From Kaistia defluvii (GTDB taxonomy: Bacteria; Pseudomonadota; Alphaproteobacteria; Rhizobiales; Kaistiaceae): a stretch of DNA of 64,000 nt. Where the stretch lies: contig NZ_JBEPSM010000003.1 in assembly GCF_040548815.1 (NCBI RefSeq), forward strand, positions 1-64,000, given 5' to 3'. The translations under genes were made by a program, and so were the position numbers. The notes below the pieces were generated by a model. The model did no database searches, was not told the origin of the DNA, and saw only the letters and a program-made list of their open reading frames with translations. Positions 1-9,393 of the stretch are shown here, in pieces (the stretch's first letter is position 1; each line of letters begins with the position of its first letter).

Positions 1-39
1 CTAGTCATCCAAAGACAACCCGTCAAGCACCCAAATAAC

Positions 40-59
40 AAAACTCAGAGACGAGTTTT
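40..59. other. Hairpin in the leader downstream of the left-edge promoter
   Basis: AAAACTC and GAGTTTT form a perfect 7-bp inverted repeat around a 6-base loop. It lies within the putative leftward leader. It could be a leader hairpin or a weak terminator. There is no long T-run on either strand, so its function is uncertain. Confidence 0.35.
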
Positions 60-99
60 CCGTTCGCCGGCAGCGGTGCCGCCCGCGTTCTTGAGCCGG

Positions 100-128
100 G
101 TTATAGGCCCCAACCCAACAACCGTCAA
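100..128 (-). promoter_or_regulatory. rRNA-type sigma-70 promoter firing off the left edge
   Basis: On the minus strand a TTGACG box (plus positions 123-128) is followed after exactly 17 bases by TATAAC (plus 100-105). This is a near-consensus alphaproteobacterial housekeeping promoter, of the kind seen ahead of rRNA operons and tRNAs. Transcription would run leftward through the first ~90 bases, where no open frame begins, so the product is probably a stable RNA beyond the window. A second TTGACG (plus 21-26) lies further down, with its -10 cut by the edge. The boxes are seen; the identity of the transcript is inferred. Confidence 0.6.
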
Positions 129-493
129 CCCAAATCCGAACCTTCCGAAACACATTCCGAAAGCCGCAATGCCGCCTGTGGACAAGGCACGGCCAGATCC
201 ACGAGAAACCTAGGGATCCCGCCGCTTACAGCTAAGCGACTGAAAAGATTAACGTTCGTTGAGAGTTGATGGGCAGGCCAGAGGCCGCCGATACGGGACC
301 GCTCTATTGACTGGATCAACGGCACCCGAAGCCGGAGACCGAGGAGCGAACTTCCGGCTCCTGCCTTGCAAGGCAGCTGATGCCAGGATCGTGCGTCCTT
401 CGAGGCCGGCTGCGGCGGGACCTCCGGATGATGCAGAGGGTGGGCCACCGGCCCCCCATAAGGGGTGATTGAGAAAAGGATGCCGCGAAACAG
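129..493. other. Gene-free stretch between left promoter and ftsK terminator
   Basis: No convincing coding sequence lies here. The short open frames lack ribosome-binding sites and have shadow-type composition. The stretch holds the upstream side of the left-edge promoter and nothing else recognisable. Confidence 0.5.
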
Positions 494-519
494 AAACGGC
501 GGCCCGAAGGCCGCCGTTT
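494..519 (-). terminator. Terminator hairpin of the soluble ftsK
   Basis: AAACGGCGGCC and its complement GGCCGCCGTTT form an 11-bp stem around a 4-base loop, 40 bases beyond the stop codon of the leftward ftsK. On the minus strand the stem ends in TTT followed by a loose T-rich tail. It is a good intrinsic-terminator candidate, though the T-tract is short. Confidence 0.6.
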
Positions 520-558
520 GAAGGTGTGCGTACAGAGACTCAGGAGAGCACGCTGCCC

Positions 559-3108
559 CTAGCGCTCCATGAAGATCTCGCGTTTGCCCGCGTGGTTGGC
601 GGGGCCGACAATGCCTTCCTGCTCCATCCGCTCCATGATCGAGGCGGCGCGGTTGTAGCCGACCTGCAAGCGGCGCTGGATGTAGGACGTGGAAGCCTTG
701 CGGTCGCGCAGCACCACGGCCACCGCCTGCTCATAGGCGTCGCCGCCTTCCTCGCCCATCGAACTCTTGTCGAACACGGCGACGTCTTCCTCGACCGGGG
801 CGGCCTCATCAGCCTCCTCGTCGCTGGCGGTGACGGCGTCGAGATATTCCGGACGGCCCTGCCGCTTCAGATGCGCCACAACGTGCTCGACCTCGAGATC
901 GCTCACGAACGGGCCGTGCACGCGGGTGATGCGGCCGCCGCCGGCCATGTAAAGCATGTCGCCCTGGCCGAGCAGCTGTTCGGCGCCCATCTCGCCGAGG
1001 ATAGTGCGGCTGTCGATCTTCGACGTCACCTGGAAGGAGATGCGGGTCGGGAAGTTGGCCTTGATCGTGCCGGTGATGACATCGACCGAGGGACGCTGCG
1101 TCGCCATCACCAGATGGATGCCGGCGGCGCGGGCCATCTGCGCCAAACGCTGCACGGCGCTTTCGATCTCCTTGCCGGCGACCATCATCAGATCCGCCAT
1201 CTCGTCGATGATCACGACGATGAACGGCAGATGGGTCAGGTCCATCACCTGCTCTTCCTGGGTCATCTCGCCCGTCGTCCGGTCGAAACCGGTATCGATC
1301 GTGCGGGTGATGACCTCGCCATTGGCGCGAGCCTCGGCGACGCGGACGTTGAAGCCGTCAATGTTGCGCACGCCGAGGCGCGACATCTTCTTGTAGCGCT
1401 CCTCCATCTCGCGCACGGCCCATTTCAGGGCGGTGACCGCCTTCTTCGGGTCGGTGACGACGGGGGTCAGAAGATGCGGGATACCCTCATAAACCGAGAG
1501 CTCCAGCATCTTCGGATCGATCATGATCAGGCGGCATTCTTCCGGGCGGTGCCGGTAGAGCAGCGACAGGATCATGGTGTTGATCGCGACCGACTTGCCG
1601 GAGCCGGTGGTGCCGGCGACGAGGAGATGCGGCATGCGGGCGAGATCGGCAATCACCGGTTCGCCGCCGATGGTCTTCCCGAGGCAGAGGCCGAGCTTGG
1701 CCTTGGCTTCGGCGAAATCCTGGCTGGCCATCAATTCGCGCAGCCAGACCGTTTCTCGGGTCTGGTTGGGCAGCTCGATGCCGATGACGTTGCGGCCTTC
1801 GACCACGGCGACGCGCGCGGATACCGCGCTCATCGAACGGGCGATATCGCCGGACAGGCCGATGACGCGGCTCGACTTGGTGCCGGGCGCCGGCTCCAGC
1901 TCATAGAGCGTGACGACCGGGCCGGGATTGGCGTCGATGATCTCGCCGCGAACGCCGAAATCGCGCAGCGTCTGCTGCAGGAACGTCGAGTTCTGGTCGA
2001 GATATTCGGCCGAGAGCTCGAAGGGCGGCTCGGTGACGGGCGGCTCGGCCAGCAGCTCGAGCGGCGGCAACTCGTACTCGCCGGCATGGAAGCTGACCAC
2101 CGTCTCGGCGCGAACCGGCGCGGGCTGGGCCTCGGCAACGACTTCGACGGGAGCTGCAGCAGCGGGCTGGGGCGCCGCCGCTTCCACCGGCTCGCTGGCG
2201 ACGGAGTCGAGGAAGCTCTCGCGGCGCAGGCGGCGCTGCTCCCGTGAACGGGCGCTCAGGCTTTGCGCCGGCGTGACCCAGATCGGCCATTCGAACCAAA
2301 CCTGAATCGAGGCCTGGACGAAACCGGGCAGCAGGGTTTCGGGCGTGCGCAGCACCGGGGCGATGATCTGCGGCACGGTTGAGACCGGAGCCGCGACCGC
2401 TTCGGGCTTCGCCTCGGCGATGGCGGGCGCTGCCGGCGCCTCTGCCTTGGGCTCCGGACGGACCGGACGGGAAACCCGGCCCGGGGCAAGGTCGGCGGCC
2501 GGAATGCGCGGCGCGGCGACGGGCGCCTCTTCGAGCCCGATGACACGCGGCGGCGGCACGGCGCGGCCGACCTGGATCAGGCGCTCGAGCCGGCGAATGT
2601 TGGAAGGCCGCGCGGCGGCAACGATCTCGGCCTGATGCGCGTCGGCGTCGGAAACCGGCGTCTCGGCCGGCGGCGGGGGCGGCGCCAGTTCGACCAGCGC
2701 TTCGACCGACGCTGCGATCGGCTCGACCACCTCGGGGACGGCCACTTCAACTACTTCGGGAATGGCTTCAACCGGGGCCGCTGCCTCGGGCGCGTCACCA
2801 TCCGCGCCTTCGCCCTCGGATGCGGAGCCGCGCGGGCGACGCAGATAGTCGGGCGTGCGGGTGAAGCGGGCGTTCATGCCGGCGGTGAAGGGCTGCAGCC
2901 AGGAGGGCAGCGGCTCGCCATCGGGGCCGAGCACCGGCGCATCGCGGGGCGCGGCCGGCGCGGGCTGGTGCGCCGGCGGAACTGGGGGCGCTACCGGCGC
3001 GCGGGACGAAGTGGCATAGCGGGGCGCCTCCCGATCCATCGAATTCGGCACGGCCGGTTCGGCGGGAATGAAGGCGAGAGGATTGGGAGGCCGATTGGAA
3101 GAACGCAT
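559..3108 (-). CDS. ftsK: DNA translocase FtsK, soluble paralogue without membrane domain
   Basis: An 849-residue FtsK/SpoIIIE-family motor that would pump double-stranded DNA using ATP during chromosome dimer resolution and segregation. The alpha/beta motor core starts near residue 365. Walker A GTTGSGKS lies at about 499-506 and Walker B (IIDEMAD) near 633. A gamma winged-helix domain, which reads KOPS polarity sequences in the family, occupies the last ~65 residues. Residues 1-350 are a Pro/Ala/Glu-rich low-complexity linker with no transmembrane helices, unlike the second FtsK at 44.2 kb, to which the motor is very similar. A membrane-free FtsK is known in Rhizobiales, but its role is unclear. 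The nearest upstream gene is divergent. Confidence 0.93.
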   Translation of the reverse strand: MRSSNRPPNPLAFIPAEPAVPNSMDREAPRYATSSRAPVAPPVPPAHQPAPAAPRDAPVLGPDGEPLPSWLQPFTAGMNARFTRTPDYLRRPRGSASEGEGADGDAPEAAAPVEAIPEVVEVAVPEVVEPIAASVEALVELAPPPPPAETPVSDADAHQAEIVAAARPSNIRRLERLIQVGRAVPPPRVIGLEEAPVAAPRIPAADLAPGRVSRPVRPEPKAEAPAAPAIAEAKPEAVAAPVSTVPQIIAPVLRTPETLLPGFVQASIQVWFEWPIWVTPAQSLSARSREQRRLRRESFLDSVASEPVEAAAPQPAAAAPVEVVAEAQPAPVRAETVVSFHAGEYELPPLELLAEPPVTEPPFELSAEYLDQNSTFLQQTLRDFGVRGEIIDANPGPVVTLYELEPAPGTKSSRVIGLSGDIARSMSAVSARVAVVEGRNVIGIELPNQTRETVWLRELMASQDFAEAKAKLGLCLGKTIGGEPVIADLARMPHLLVAGTTGSGKSVAINTMILSLLYRHRPEECRLIMIDPKMLELSVYEGIPHLLTPVVTDPKKAVTALKWAVREMEERYKKMSRLGVRNIDGFNVRVAEARANGEVITRTIDTGFDRTTGEMTQEEQVMDLTHLPFIVVIIDEMADLMMVAGKEIESAVQRLAQMARAAGIHLVMATQRPSVDVITGTIKANFPTRISFQVTSKIDSRTILGEMGAEQLLGQGDMLYMAGGGRITRVHGPFVSDLEVEHVVAHLKRQGRPEYLDAVTASDEEADEAAPVEEDVAVFDKSSMGEEGGDAYEQAVAVVLRDRKASTSYIQRRLQVGYNRAASIMERMEQEGIVGPANHAGKREIFMER

Positions 3109-3314
3109 GTTTGTCGCTGACCCTGGTACGCGGTCTGGCCGACCGTTGCTGGTCGCTCAGGAATACGAAGAACAGCGTTAACGAATGGTTTGAGCCGGAC
3201 CGACAATCCACCATTCGGGGCCGCTGTTGCACGGGGTCCACAGGGCTGCCCGACAGGCGTCGCAACGCCGGCGGGAAGCGGCTGTTGAACAGGCCCGGAG
3301 GCCAGCGCGGCATT

Positions 3315-3343
3315 GCGGGAAAATGCCGGCCCGATTTTCCCGC
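3315..3343. repeat. Perfect 10-bp inverted repeat in the ftsK/oxygenase promoter region
   Basis: GCGGGAAAAT and ATTTTCCCGC flank a 9-base loop in the 320-base gap (3109-3428) between the divergent soluble ftsK and the oxygenase gene. It could be an operator or a 5'-leader hairpin. No clear -35/-10 pair was recognised beside it. The rest of the gap shows nothing distinctive apart from the oxygenase ribosome-binding site, AGGAGG at 3413-3418. Confidence 0.45.
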
Positions 3344-3428
3344 TTGTCGAAACGAGAGAGCCGACGCAAGCTGATGAAATCGGCGTGGAGCCGAAGAGTT
3401 AAACGTTTATCCAGGAGGGATCTCGCGC

Positions 3429-4298
3429 ATGGATACGATCGACCCGACGGCCAGCCAGGAGGGCGTCGCCGCTGTCTCCTACAAGGATCCCGCCGCGCCG
3501 GCTCTGTTTACCGATTCGCTGCACCGCACCGGCTTTGGCGTCGTTCGCGACCATCCGATTCCGCAGGCCCTCGTCGAGGAGGTCTATGCCGAATGGCTCG
3601 ACTTCTTTAACGGCGACGCCAAGCACGCCTATGCCTTCGACAAGGCCAAGCATGACGGCTTCTTTTCCTCGGCGGTTTCGGAAACGGCCAAGGGCAATAC
3701 CAAGCGCGACCTCAAGGAATTTTTCCACGTCTTCCCCTGGGGGCGCTATCCGGCCGAGGTCTCGGATGCGGCGCGACGCTATTATGCGCTGGCCAGCGAA
3801 TTCGCCGGCGAGCTGCTCTCCTGGGTCGAGGCGCATACGCCGCCGGAAGTCAGCGCCAAATTCTCCATGCCACTTGCCAAGATGATCGAGGACAGTCCGG
3901 CGACCCTGCTGCGCATCCTGCGCTATCCGCCGCTGACCGGCGAGGAAGAGCCCGGCGCCGTGCGGGCGGCGGCGCATGAGGACATCAACCTGCTGACCGT
4001 GCTGCCGGCGTCGAACGAACGCGGCCTGCAGTTACGGACCGCGACCGGCGAATGGGCCGACGTGCCGTCCGATTTCGGCACGCTGGTGATCAATGTCGGC
4101 GACATGCTGCAGGAGGCTTCCGGCGGCTTCTACAAATCGACGACGCACCGCGTGGTGAACCCCTCCGGCGACGGCGCCCGCCGCTCGCGCGTCTCGATTC
4201 CGCTGTTTTTGCAGCCGCGCCCGGACGTGGTGCTGTCGGAGCGCTACACGGCCGAATCCTACATGGACGAGCGCCTGCGCCAGCTCGGCGTCAAATAG
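3429..4298 (+). CDS. Isopenicillin N synthase-like Fe(II)/2-oxoglutarate oxygenase
   Basis: A 289-residue member of the IPNS/2-oxoglutarate-dependent dioxygenase family (PcbC-like), cytoplasmic and non-haem iron dependent. The iron triad is visible as H183, D185 (AAHEDIN) and H240 (TTHRVVN). The cosubstrate-binding RxS motif is R254/S256 (RVSIPLF). An AGGAGG ribosome-binding site lies 10 bases before the ATG. It ends 59 bases before the convergent LacI gene. The nearby nucleoside transporter and hydrolase suggest a substrate related to nucleobases or their catabolism, but this is inference from position only. True beta-lactam synthesis is unlikely because no NRPS or penicillin genes are present. 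Confidence 0.85.
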   Translation: MDTIDPTASQEGVAAVSYKDPAAPALFTDSLHRTGFGVVRDHPIPQALVEEVYAEWLDFFNGDAKHAYAFDKAKHDGFFSSAVSETAKGNTKRDLKEFFHVFPWGRYPAEVSDAARRYYALASEFAGELLSWVEAHTPPEVSAKFSMPLAKMIEDSPATLLRILRYPPLTGEEEPGAVRAAAHEDINLLTVLPASNERGLQLRTATGEWADVPSDFGTLVINVGDMLQEASGGFYKSTTHRVVNPSGDGARRSRVSIPLFLQPRPDVVLSERYTAESYMDERLRQLGVK

Positions 4299-4313
4299 AG
4301 CTCCAGGCTCGCG

Positions 4314-4348
4314 GGATAGGGGTCAGTCCGAATGGCCCGCCCCTATCC
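4314..4348. terminator. Possible shared terminator between convergent oxygenase and lacI-type genes
   Basis: GGATAGGGG and CCCCTATCC form a perfect 9-bp stem around a 17-base loop between the two convergent stop codons. The large loop and lack of T-runs make it a weak intrinsic terminator. Confidence 0.35.
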
Positions 4349-4357
4349 TGGCGCCCG

Positions 4358-5353
4358 TCAGATCGCGCGCACGCTGTCGCGCTCGGTCAGCTCGACGTCG
4401 AGCGAGGTGACGTCGCTCGCCTCGGGATCGGTCATCAGGGTGAGAATCCGCGCCACGACATGGGTGGCGATCTGCGGAATCGAGGGCGATACGGTGGTGA
4501 GGCGCGGTGCGCACTGCTCCGTCTGCTTGCAGTCGATATAGCTCAGCACCGAGAGATCGCCGGGCACGTTGATGCCGAGCTGGTAGGCGGCCTGCAGCAC
4601 GCCGAAACCAAACTGTGTGCCATAGGTGAAGACGGCCGTCGGCCGGGGCGATTTCTCCAGCATCGCCCGCGCCCGGTCGCGCGCATCGGGAAAATCATAG
4701 CCCGTCTCGACCATCCAGCGCGGGTCGAGATTGAGGCCGAGGCGTGCGGCGGCCTTGCGCGAACCGGCCAGCAATCCCTGCGCGCGCGGCAGGCTCGGGC
4801 CGGTCATCAGGCCGATGTCGCGGTGGCCGCGCTCGGCCAGATAGGTCAGCGCCATCTCGGCGCCGAGGTCGAGATGCTCGACCAGGCCCTGCTCGCGAAA
4901 CTCGGCCAATCGGTCCCAGTTCAGCATCACGCAGGGCAATTGCGCCGCCAGCGTCGCCTCGTCCTCGATCCATTCATCGGAATGGCCGAGCACGACGACG
5001 CCGGCCGCGCGCTGCAGCAGCGAGGCCAGGGCGCCGCCGCGCCGCATCTTTTCCAGCGTCGCGATCTGCACCCGCAACACGCTCAGATCGTGCCGCTCGA
5101 AACGCGCCTCGATCGCCGCCGAAACGTCGTCGAAAAACGAGGTATCGGCGTGCGGCGCCGCCAGGAAGATGACCGGGACCTGGGCCGTCTTGAACCAAGC
5201 GGCCATCGAATCCTTGCTGTAGTCGAGATCGGCGATCGCCTTGCCGATGCGCTCCGCCGTCGCTTCGCTGACCGCCTTGGTCTTGTTCATGTAGTGCGAG
5301 ACCGTGGCGATCGATACGCCCGCCAGCGCCGCTACATCCTTGATCGTGCTCAT
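4358..5353 (-). CDS. LacI-family transcriptional regulator
   Basis: A 331-residue LacI/GalR repressor. The N-terminal helix-turn-helix (STIKDVAALAGVSIATVSHY, then NKTKAVSEAT) is followed by a periplasmic-binding-protein-like effector domain. The ATG used here begins MSTIKD; a GTG three codons upstream is an alternative. It is divergent from the BMP transporter operon. A LacI-type palindrome lies between them at 5515-5522, so it most likely represses that operon and senses a nucleoside or related sugar. The ligand is inferred from context, not from residues. Confidence 0.9.
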   Translation of the reverse strand: MSTIKDVAALAGVSIATVSHYMNKTKAVSEATAERIGKAIADLDYSKDSMAAWFKTAQVPVIFLAAPHADTSFFDDVSAAIEARFERHDLSVLRVQIATLEKMRRGGALASLLQRAAGVVVLGHSDEWIEDEATLAAQLPCVMLNWDRLAEFREQGLVEHLDLGAEMALTYLAERGHRDIGLMTGPSLPRAQGLLAGSRKAAARLGLNLDPRWMVETGYDFPDARDRARAMLEKSPRPTAVFTYGTQFGFGVLQAAYQLGINVPGDLSVLSYIDCKQTEQCAPRLTTVSPSIPQIATHVVARILTLMTDPEASDVTSLDVELTERDSVRAI

Positions 5354-5480
5354 GCCCGCCACCCCATTCGCGCGATCATGCCGTCTCGTCGCCGCCTGTC
5401 CAGTCCCTTGGCCACCGAGGCACGCATCGTCGCATCCTTCCCTGCCCGCTTCTTCGGCGATGTTCGCCTGAGAAATCGTC

Positions 5481-5508
5481 TTGACGCGCCGACAACCTCG
5501 ATTAAGCT
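5481..5508 (+). promoter_or_regulatory. Putative promoter of the BMP/nucleoside transporter operon
   Basis: TTGACG at 5481-5486 is followed after 16 bases by TAAGCT at 5503-5508. The -10 is imperfect. The predicted transcription start falls on the LacI-type operator, which fits repression. The RNA leader would be about 100 bases. Confidence 0.45.
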
Positions 5509-5511
5509 CAT

Positions 5512-5525
5512 GGAAAACGTTTAAC
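5512..5525. promoter_or_regulatory. LacI-family operator candidate
   Basis: The core AAACGTTT (5515-5522) is a perfect palindrome with the central CG typical of LacI/GalR operators. It sits in the intergenic region between the lacI-type gene and the BMP gene, just downstream of the candidate -10. Flanking symmetry is weak. Confidence 0.5.
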
Positions 5526-5617
5526 TGATTTCAATTCGGTCGTCATCCGGGCCGTGGCGACCGGCCAAGAAAATCCGCCCGAACCAGAGCGAACAACGAG
5601 CAGGGACAACCCAGATC

Positions 5618-6736
5618 ATGGCGCATATCACCCGCAGGGGCCTTTCCACCCTTCTTCTCGCCTCCGTCGCGACCGCGACGCTCGGCCTCGCCGCCTCGAC
5701 CGGGGCTGCCCTGGCCGATGGCCCGAAGAAGGTGGTCTTCCTCGTCAACGGCAATCTCGGCGACAAGTCCTTCTTCGATCTCGGCGCCGCCGGCATGAAG
5801 CAGATCAAGGCGAAATACGGTGACGCGGTCGAGACCAAGGTCATCGAGATGGGCACCGACCAGACCAAGTGGCTGCCGACCTTCGAGGACGTCTCGGAGC
5901 AGGGTTTTGACCTGATCGTCTCGTCGACCTTCGAGATCGCCGACATCCTGAGCGAGGTCGCGCCGAACCATCCCGACCAGACTTATGTGCTCGTCGATGG
6001 CGTCATGCCCTATGAGAAGGGCGGCTATGACAACGTCTATTCCGTCGTCTTCAAGCAGAATGAGGGCTCCTACCTCGCCGGCATCCTCGCCGCCGGCCTG
6101 CTGAAGGACGGCACCATTCCCGCCGACCAGGGCACGTCGATCGGCTTCCTCGGCGGCATGGACATCCCCGTCATCAACGATTTCCTCACCGGCTATGTCG
6201 AAGGCGCGAAGTCGGTCAATCCGGACATCAAGGTGGCGATCTCCTATGCCGGCTCGTTCAACGACGCCGCCAAGGGCAAGGAACTGGCACTGGCGCAGTA
6301 CCGCACCGGCACGGCGATCGGCTTCAACGTCGCCGGCTTGACCGGCCTCGGCCAGCTCGCCGCCGCCAAGGATGTCGGCAAATGGGCGCTCGGCGTCAAT
6401 TCCGACCAGGAAGCGATCTTCAAGGAGAGCGACCCGGCCATGGCCGCCAAGGTGGCGACCTCGATGGTCAAGAACATCGACGTCTCGATCCTGCGCACCT
6501 ACGACCTGTTCCTGGAAGGAAAGCTGCCGGTCGGCAAGGTGGAAGCCATTGGCCTGGCGGAAAATGCCGTCGGCCTGGTCGAGACCGGCAACATGAAGAC
6601 GCTCGCCTCGGACGATCTGAAGAAGCAGATCGAGACGGCCCGCGCCGGCATCATCGACGGTTCGATCAAGGTCACCTCGGCCTTCGGCCTGGAGACGGAC
6701 AAGCTCAACGCGCTGCGCGACAGCGTTCGCCCCTGA
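5618..6736 (+). CDS. BMP-family ABC transporter substrate-binding protein
   Basis: A 372-residue basic membrane protein (BMP/PnrA-like) periplasmic ligand binder. A signal peptide with twin arginines (ITRRGLS) and a hydrophobic stretch ends near ALA at residues 31-33. The mature protein begins KKVVFLVNGNLGDKSFFDLG, the characteristic BMP start. Family members with a known ligand usually bind purine nucleosides. It heads an operon with an ATPase, two permeases and a nucleoside hydrolase, which supports nucleoside uptake. Export could be Tat or Sec. Confidence 0.92.
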   Translation: MAHITRRGLSTLLLASVATATLGLAASTGAALADGPKKVVFLVNGNLGDKSFFDLGAAGMKQIKAKYGDAVETKVIEMGTDQTKWLPTFEDVSEQGFDLIVSSTFEIADILSEVAPNHPDQTYVLVDGVMPYEKGGYDNVYSVVFKQNEGSYLAGILAAGLLKDGTIPADQGTSIGFLGGMDIPVINDFLTGYVEGAKSVNPDIKVAISYAGSFNDAAKGKELALAQYRTGTAIGFNVAGLTGLGQLAAAKDVGKWALGVNSDQEAIFKESDPAMAAKVATSMVKNIDVSILRTYDLFLEGKLPVGKVEAIGLAENAVGLVETGNMKTLASDDLKKQIETARAGIIDGSIKVTSAFGLETDKLNALRDSVRP

Positions 6737-6778
6737 GCCTTCGTTTCCGAAGCCCTGCCCGATAGCCCTGGAGGTCGC

Positions 6779-8305
6779 ATGACCGATCGGCCCCTTATCG
6801 CCTTTGCCGGCATCTCCAAGACCTATGGCAACGGCACCCTCGCGCTCGACGACGTGTCGTTCGCGATCCGGCCCGGCGTCATCCATGCCGTCTGCGGCGA
6901 AAATGGCGCCGGCAAATCGACCCTGATGAAGATCCTGTTCGGCCTCGAGCAGCCCTCATCGGGTTCGATTCAGCTGGATGGCGAGGCGGTGGCGATCGCC
7001 TCGCCCCGCGTCGCCGCCGAAAGGGGCATCGGCATGGTTCACCAGCATTTCTCGCTGGTGCCCTCGCTCTCCGTCGCCGAGAACATCGTTCTGGGCCAAG
7101 AGCCGCGCCGGGGTGCGTTTCTCGACCGGGTGGCCGCACGCCGCCGGGTCGAGGAATTGTCCCGGCGCTACAATCTCGCCGTCGACCCGGACGCGACGGT
7201 ACGCACGCTCTCCGTCGCCGCGCAGCAGAAGGTCGAAATCCTCAAGGCGCTGTCGCGTGACGTCCGCGTGCTGATCCTCGACGAGCCGACGGCCGTGCTG
7301 ACCCCGCCCGAGACCGAGGAATTGTTCGACCGGCTGCGCGACATGCGCGCCGCGGGCCTCACCATCCTCTTCATCTCGCACAAGCTGCGCGAGGTCCGCG
7401 CCTTAGCCAGCCATGTCACCGTGCTGCGCGCGGGAAAGCTTGTCGGCGACGCGCCGCTGGCCGCCATCGACGACGAGGCGATCGCCCGGCTCGTCATGGG
7501 CCAGGCGGCAGGCCCGGCGCTGAAGCGCGGCGGCCGGTCCTCCGGCGCGCCACGCGTCGTCGTCACCGGCGTTCATCTGAAGGCCCGCGACGCCAATGAC
7601 CGCGTGGAGGGCATCGACCTGACCGTGCATGCCGGCGAAATCCTCGGGGTCGCCGGCGTCGATGGCAGCGGCCAGCGCGGCCTCGTCTCGCTGCTGACCG
7701 GCCGCGCCCAGCCGACGACCGGCGCCATCACCTATGAGGGCAAGCCGTCCGCCGGCCTCGGCACGGCGGCGTTGCGCCGGCTTGGCCTCGCCCACCTGCC
7801 GGCCGACCGGTTCCAGGATGGTGGCTCGAAGCGCATGACGCTGGTCGAGAACGCCATGGCCGGCGCCCACCGCCTTGCCGCCTTTTCGACCGGCCCTTTC
7901 CTGAAGCGCCGCGCGATGGAGACGCGGACGGAGGAGATGATCGCGCGCTACAAGGTGCGCTGCCCGGGCCCGAACGCGCCGCTCTCTGCGCTTTCTGGCG
8001 GCAATGCGCAGAAGCTGATCGCGGCACGCGAATTCGCCACCGAGCCGCATTTCATGATCGCCGACCAGCCGACGCGCGGCATCGACGTCGCCGCCGCCGC
8101 CTTCCTGCATGAGCGGCTCGCCGAGCTCGCGGCCAAGGGCGGCGCGGTACTGCTGATCACCGCCGATCTCGACGAACTGCTGACCCTCTCCGACCGCATC
8201 GTCATCCTCTATGCCGGCCGTATCGTCGCCCGGCTGGAGAACGAACCCGGCCTGACGCCGGAACGGCTCGGCCCCTACATGCTCGGGCTGGAGAGCGCCG
8301 CATGA
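6779..8305 (+). CDS. Nucleoside-type ABC transporter ATPase, two nucleotide-binding domains
   Basis: A 508-residue double ATPase of the simple sugar/nucleoside type. The first half has Walker A GENGAGKST (residues 40-48), Walker B LILDEPT, and a degenerate signature (LSVAAQQ). The second half has a degenerate P-loop (GVDGSGQRG) but a good signature, LSGGNAQK. This asymmetry is typical of RbsA/YufO-like proteins. An SD-like GGAGG lies just before the ATG. Its last codons overlap the next gene by 4 bases, indicating translational coupling. It powers the two permeases that follow. Confidence 0.93.
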   Translation: MTDRPLIAFAGISKTYGNGTLALDDVSFAIRPGVIHAVCGENGAGKSTLMKILFGLEQPSSGSIQLDGEAVAIASPRVAAERGIGMVHQHFSLVPSLSVAENIVLGQEPRRGAFLDRVAARRRVEELSRRYNLAVDPDATVRTLSVAAQQKVEILKALSRDVRVLILDEPTAVLTPPETEELFDRLRDMRAAGLTILFISHKLREVRALASHVTVLRAGKLVGDAPLAAIDDEAIARLVMGQAAGPALKRGGRSSGAPRVVVTGVHLKARDANDRVEGIDLTVHAGEILGVAGVDGSGQRGLVSLLTGRAQPTTGAITYEGKPSAGLGTAALRRLGLAHLPADRFQDGGSKRMTLVENAMAGAHRLAAFSTGPFLKRRAMETRTEEMIARYKVRCPGPNAPLSALSGGNAQKLIAAREFATEPHFMIADQPTRGIDVAAAAFLHERLAELAAKGGAVLLITADLDELLTLSDRIVILYAGRIVARLENEPGLTPERLGPYMLGLESAA

Positions 8306-9393
8306 TCCGCTCCGCTTTTGCGTCCTTCGTCATCACCGCCATCCTGCTGGTTCTAGTCGTCGGCATCGTGCTCGTGCCGATCGCCATGAGCCTTCCCGAT
8401 CCGCTCGCCGTGCTCGATACCTTCGTGTTCGGCCCGTTCCGCAATCCGCGCCATACGGGCAACATCATCGAGATGGCGACGCCGGCGATGATGTGCGGGC
8501 TCGCCGTCGCCGTGATGTTCCGGGCCGGCATGTTCAATCTCGGCGTCGAAGGCGCGTTCTTCCTCGGCGGCCTCGCCACGGTCGCCACCGTGCTGCTGGT
8601 GCCGCTGCCCGCCTTCGCCATGGCGCCGGTCGGCATTCTCGTCGGCGCCGTCGTCGGGTCCAGCGTCTGCGCCGTGCCGGGCTATCTGCGCGCGCGCTAT
8701 GACGCGTCCGAACTGGTCTCGTCGCTGATGTTGAACTTCGCCGCCCTGTTCATCGGCCTGTTCGTCGTCAACTACTTCCTGCGCGATCCCGCCGCCGGCG
8801 CCATGGTGTCGTTCAAGATCCCGGCCGAGGCCAAGCTGCCGAAGCTCATCACCGGCACACGCATCCATCTCGGCACGCTGATCGCGCTCGCCGCCTGTGG
8901 CCTCGGCGCCGTGTACCTGTTCATGACGCGGGCCGGCTTCGAGGCGCGCATCGTCGGCTCCAATCCGAGCTTCGCCGCCCATCTCGGCCTGCCGATCCGC
9001 TCGATCCTGCTGCGTTCGCAGGTGATCGGCGGCCTGATCGCCGCCGGCGCAGGGGGCATCGAGATGCTCGGCCTCTACCAGCGCTTCTCCTGGCAGTCGC
9101 TGCCCGGCAATGGCTGGACCGGCGTCGTCGTGGCGATCCTCGCCCGCGACAACCCGATCCTGCTGATCCCGGCCGCGCTGTTCCTCTCCTACCTGCAGGT
9201 CGGCGGCGACCTGATCGCCCGCAATTTCGACGTGCCGAGCGAGGCGGTCGGGTTGATCCAGGCGCTGGTCCTGATCGTCGTCACCGCCCAGGCGATCATG
9301 CGCAACCCACGCCTGATCCGCCTCGTCGCGGGCAAGAAGCCGGCCGCCAGCCCGGCCCAGGAAACCAAGGCCGTCGAGGGAAGCGTCGCATGA
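8302..9393 (+). CDS. Nucleoside-type ABC transporter permease 1
   Basis: A 363-residue integral membrane permease of the BPD_transp_2 family (YufP-like) with about nine hydrophobic segments. The conserved FNLGVEGAFFLGGL region (near residue 80) is diagnostic for BMP-linked transporters. It overlaps both the upstream ATPase and the downstream permease by 4 bases. It is half of the membrane channel. Confidence 0.92.
   Translation: MIRSAFASFVITAILLVLVVGIVLVPIAMSLPDPLAVLDTFVFGPFRNPRHTGNIIEMATPAMMCGLAVAVMFRAGMFNLGVEGAFFLGGLATVATVLLVPLPAFAMAPVGILVGAVVGSSVCAVPGYLRARYDASELVSSLMLNFAALFIGLFVVNYFLRDPAAGAMVSFKIPAEAKLPKLITGTRIHLGTLIALAACGLGAVYLFMTRAGFEARIVGSNPSFAAHLGLPIRSILLRSQVIGGLIAAGAGGIEMLGLYQRFSWQSLPGNGWTGVVVAILARDNPILLIPAALFLSYLQVGGDLIARNFDVPSEAVGLIQALVLIVVTAQAIMRNPRLIRLVAGKKPAASPAQETKAVEGSVA

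Noticed and set aside
177..185. TGTGGACAA, one base from a DnaA box
   Set aside because: Single isolated match, no cluster of boxes and no AT-rich unwinding region nearby, so it does not support an origin here.
125..448. 107-codon minus-strand frame at the left end
   Set aside because: Overlaps the rRNA-type promoter boxes, no ribosome-binding site and no similarity to known proteins.
469..2247. 592-codon open frame on the plus strand
   Set aside because: Antisense shadow of the soluble ftsK with no recognisable domain or ribosome-binding site.
3429..4298. Beta-lactam biosynthesis function for the IPNS-like oxygenase
   Set aside because: No non-ribosomal peptide synthetase, acyltransferase or related gene in the window; the fold is shared by many unrelated oxygenases.
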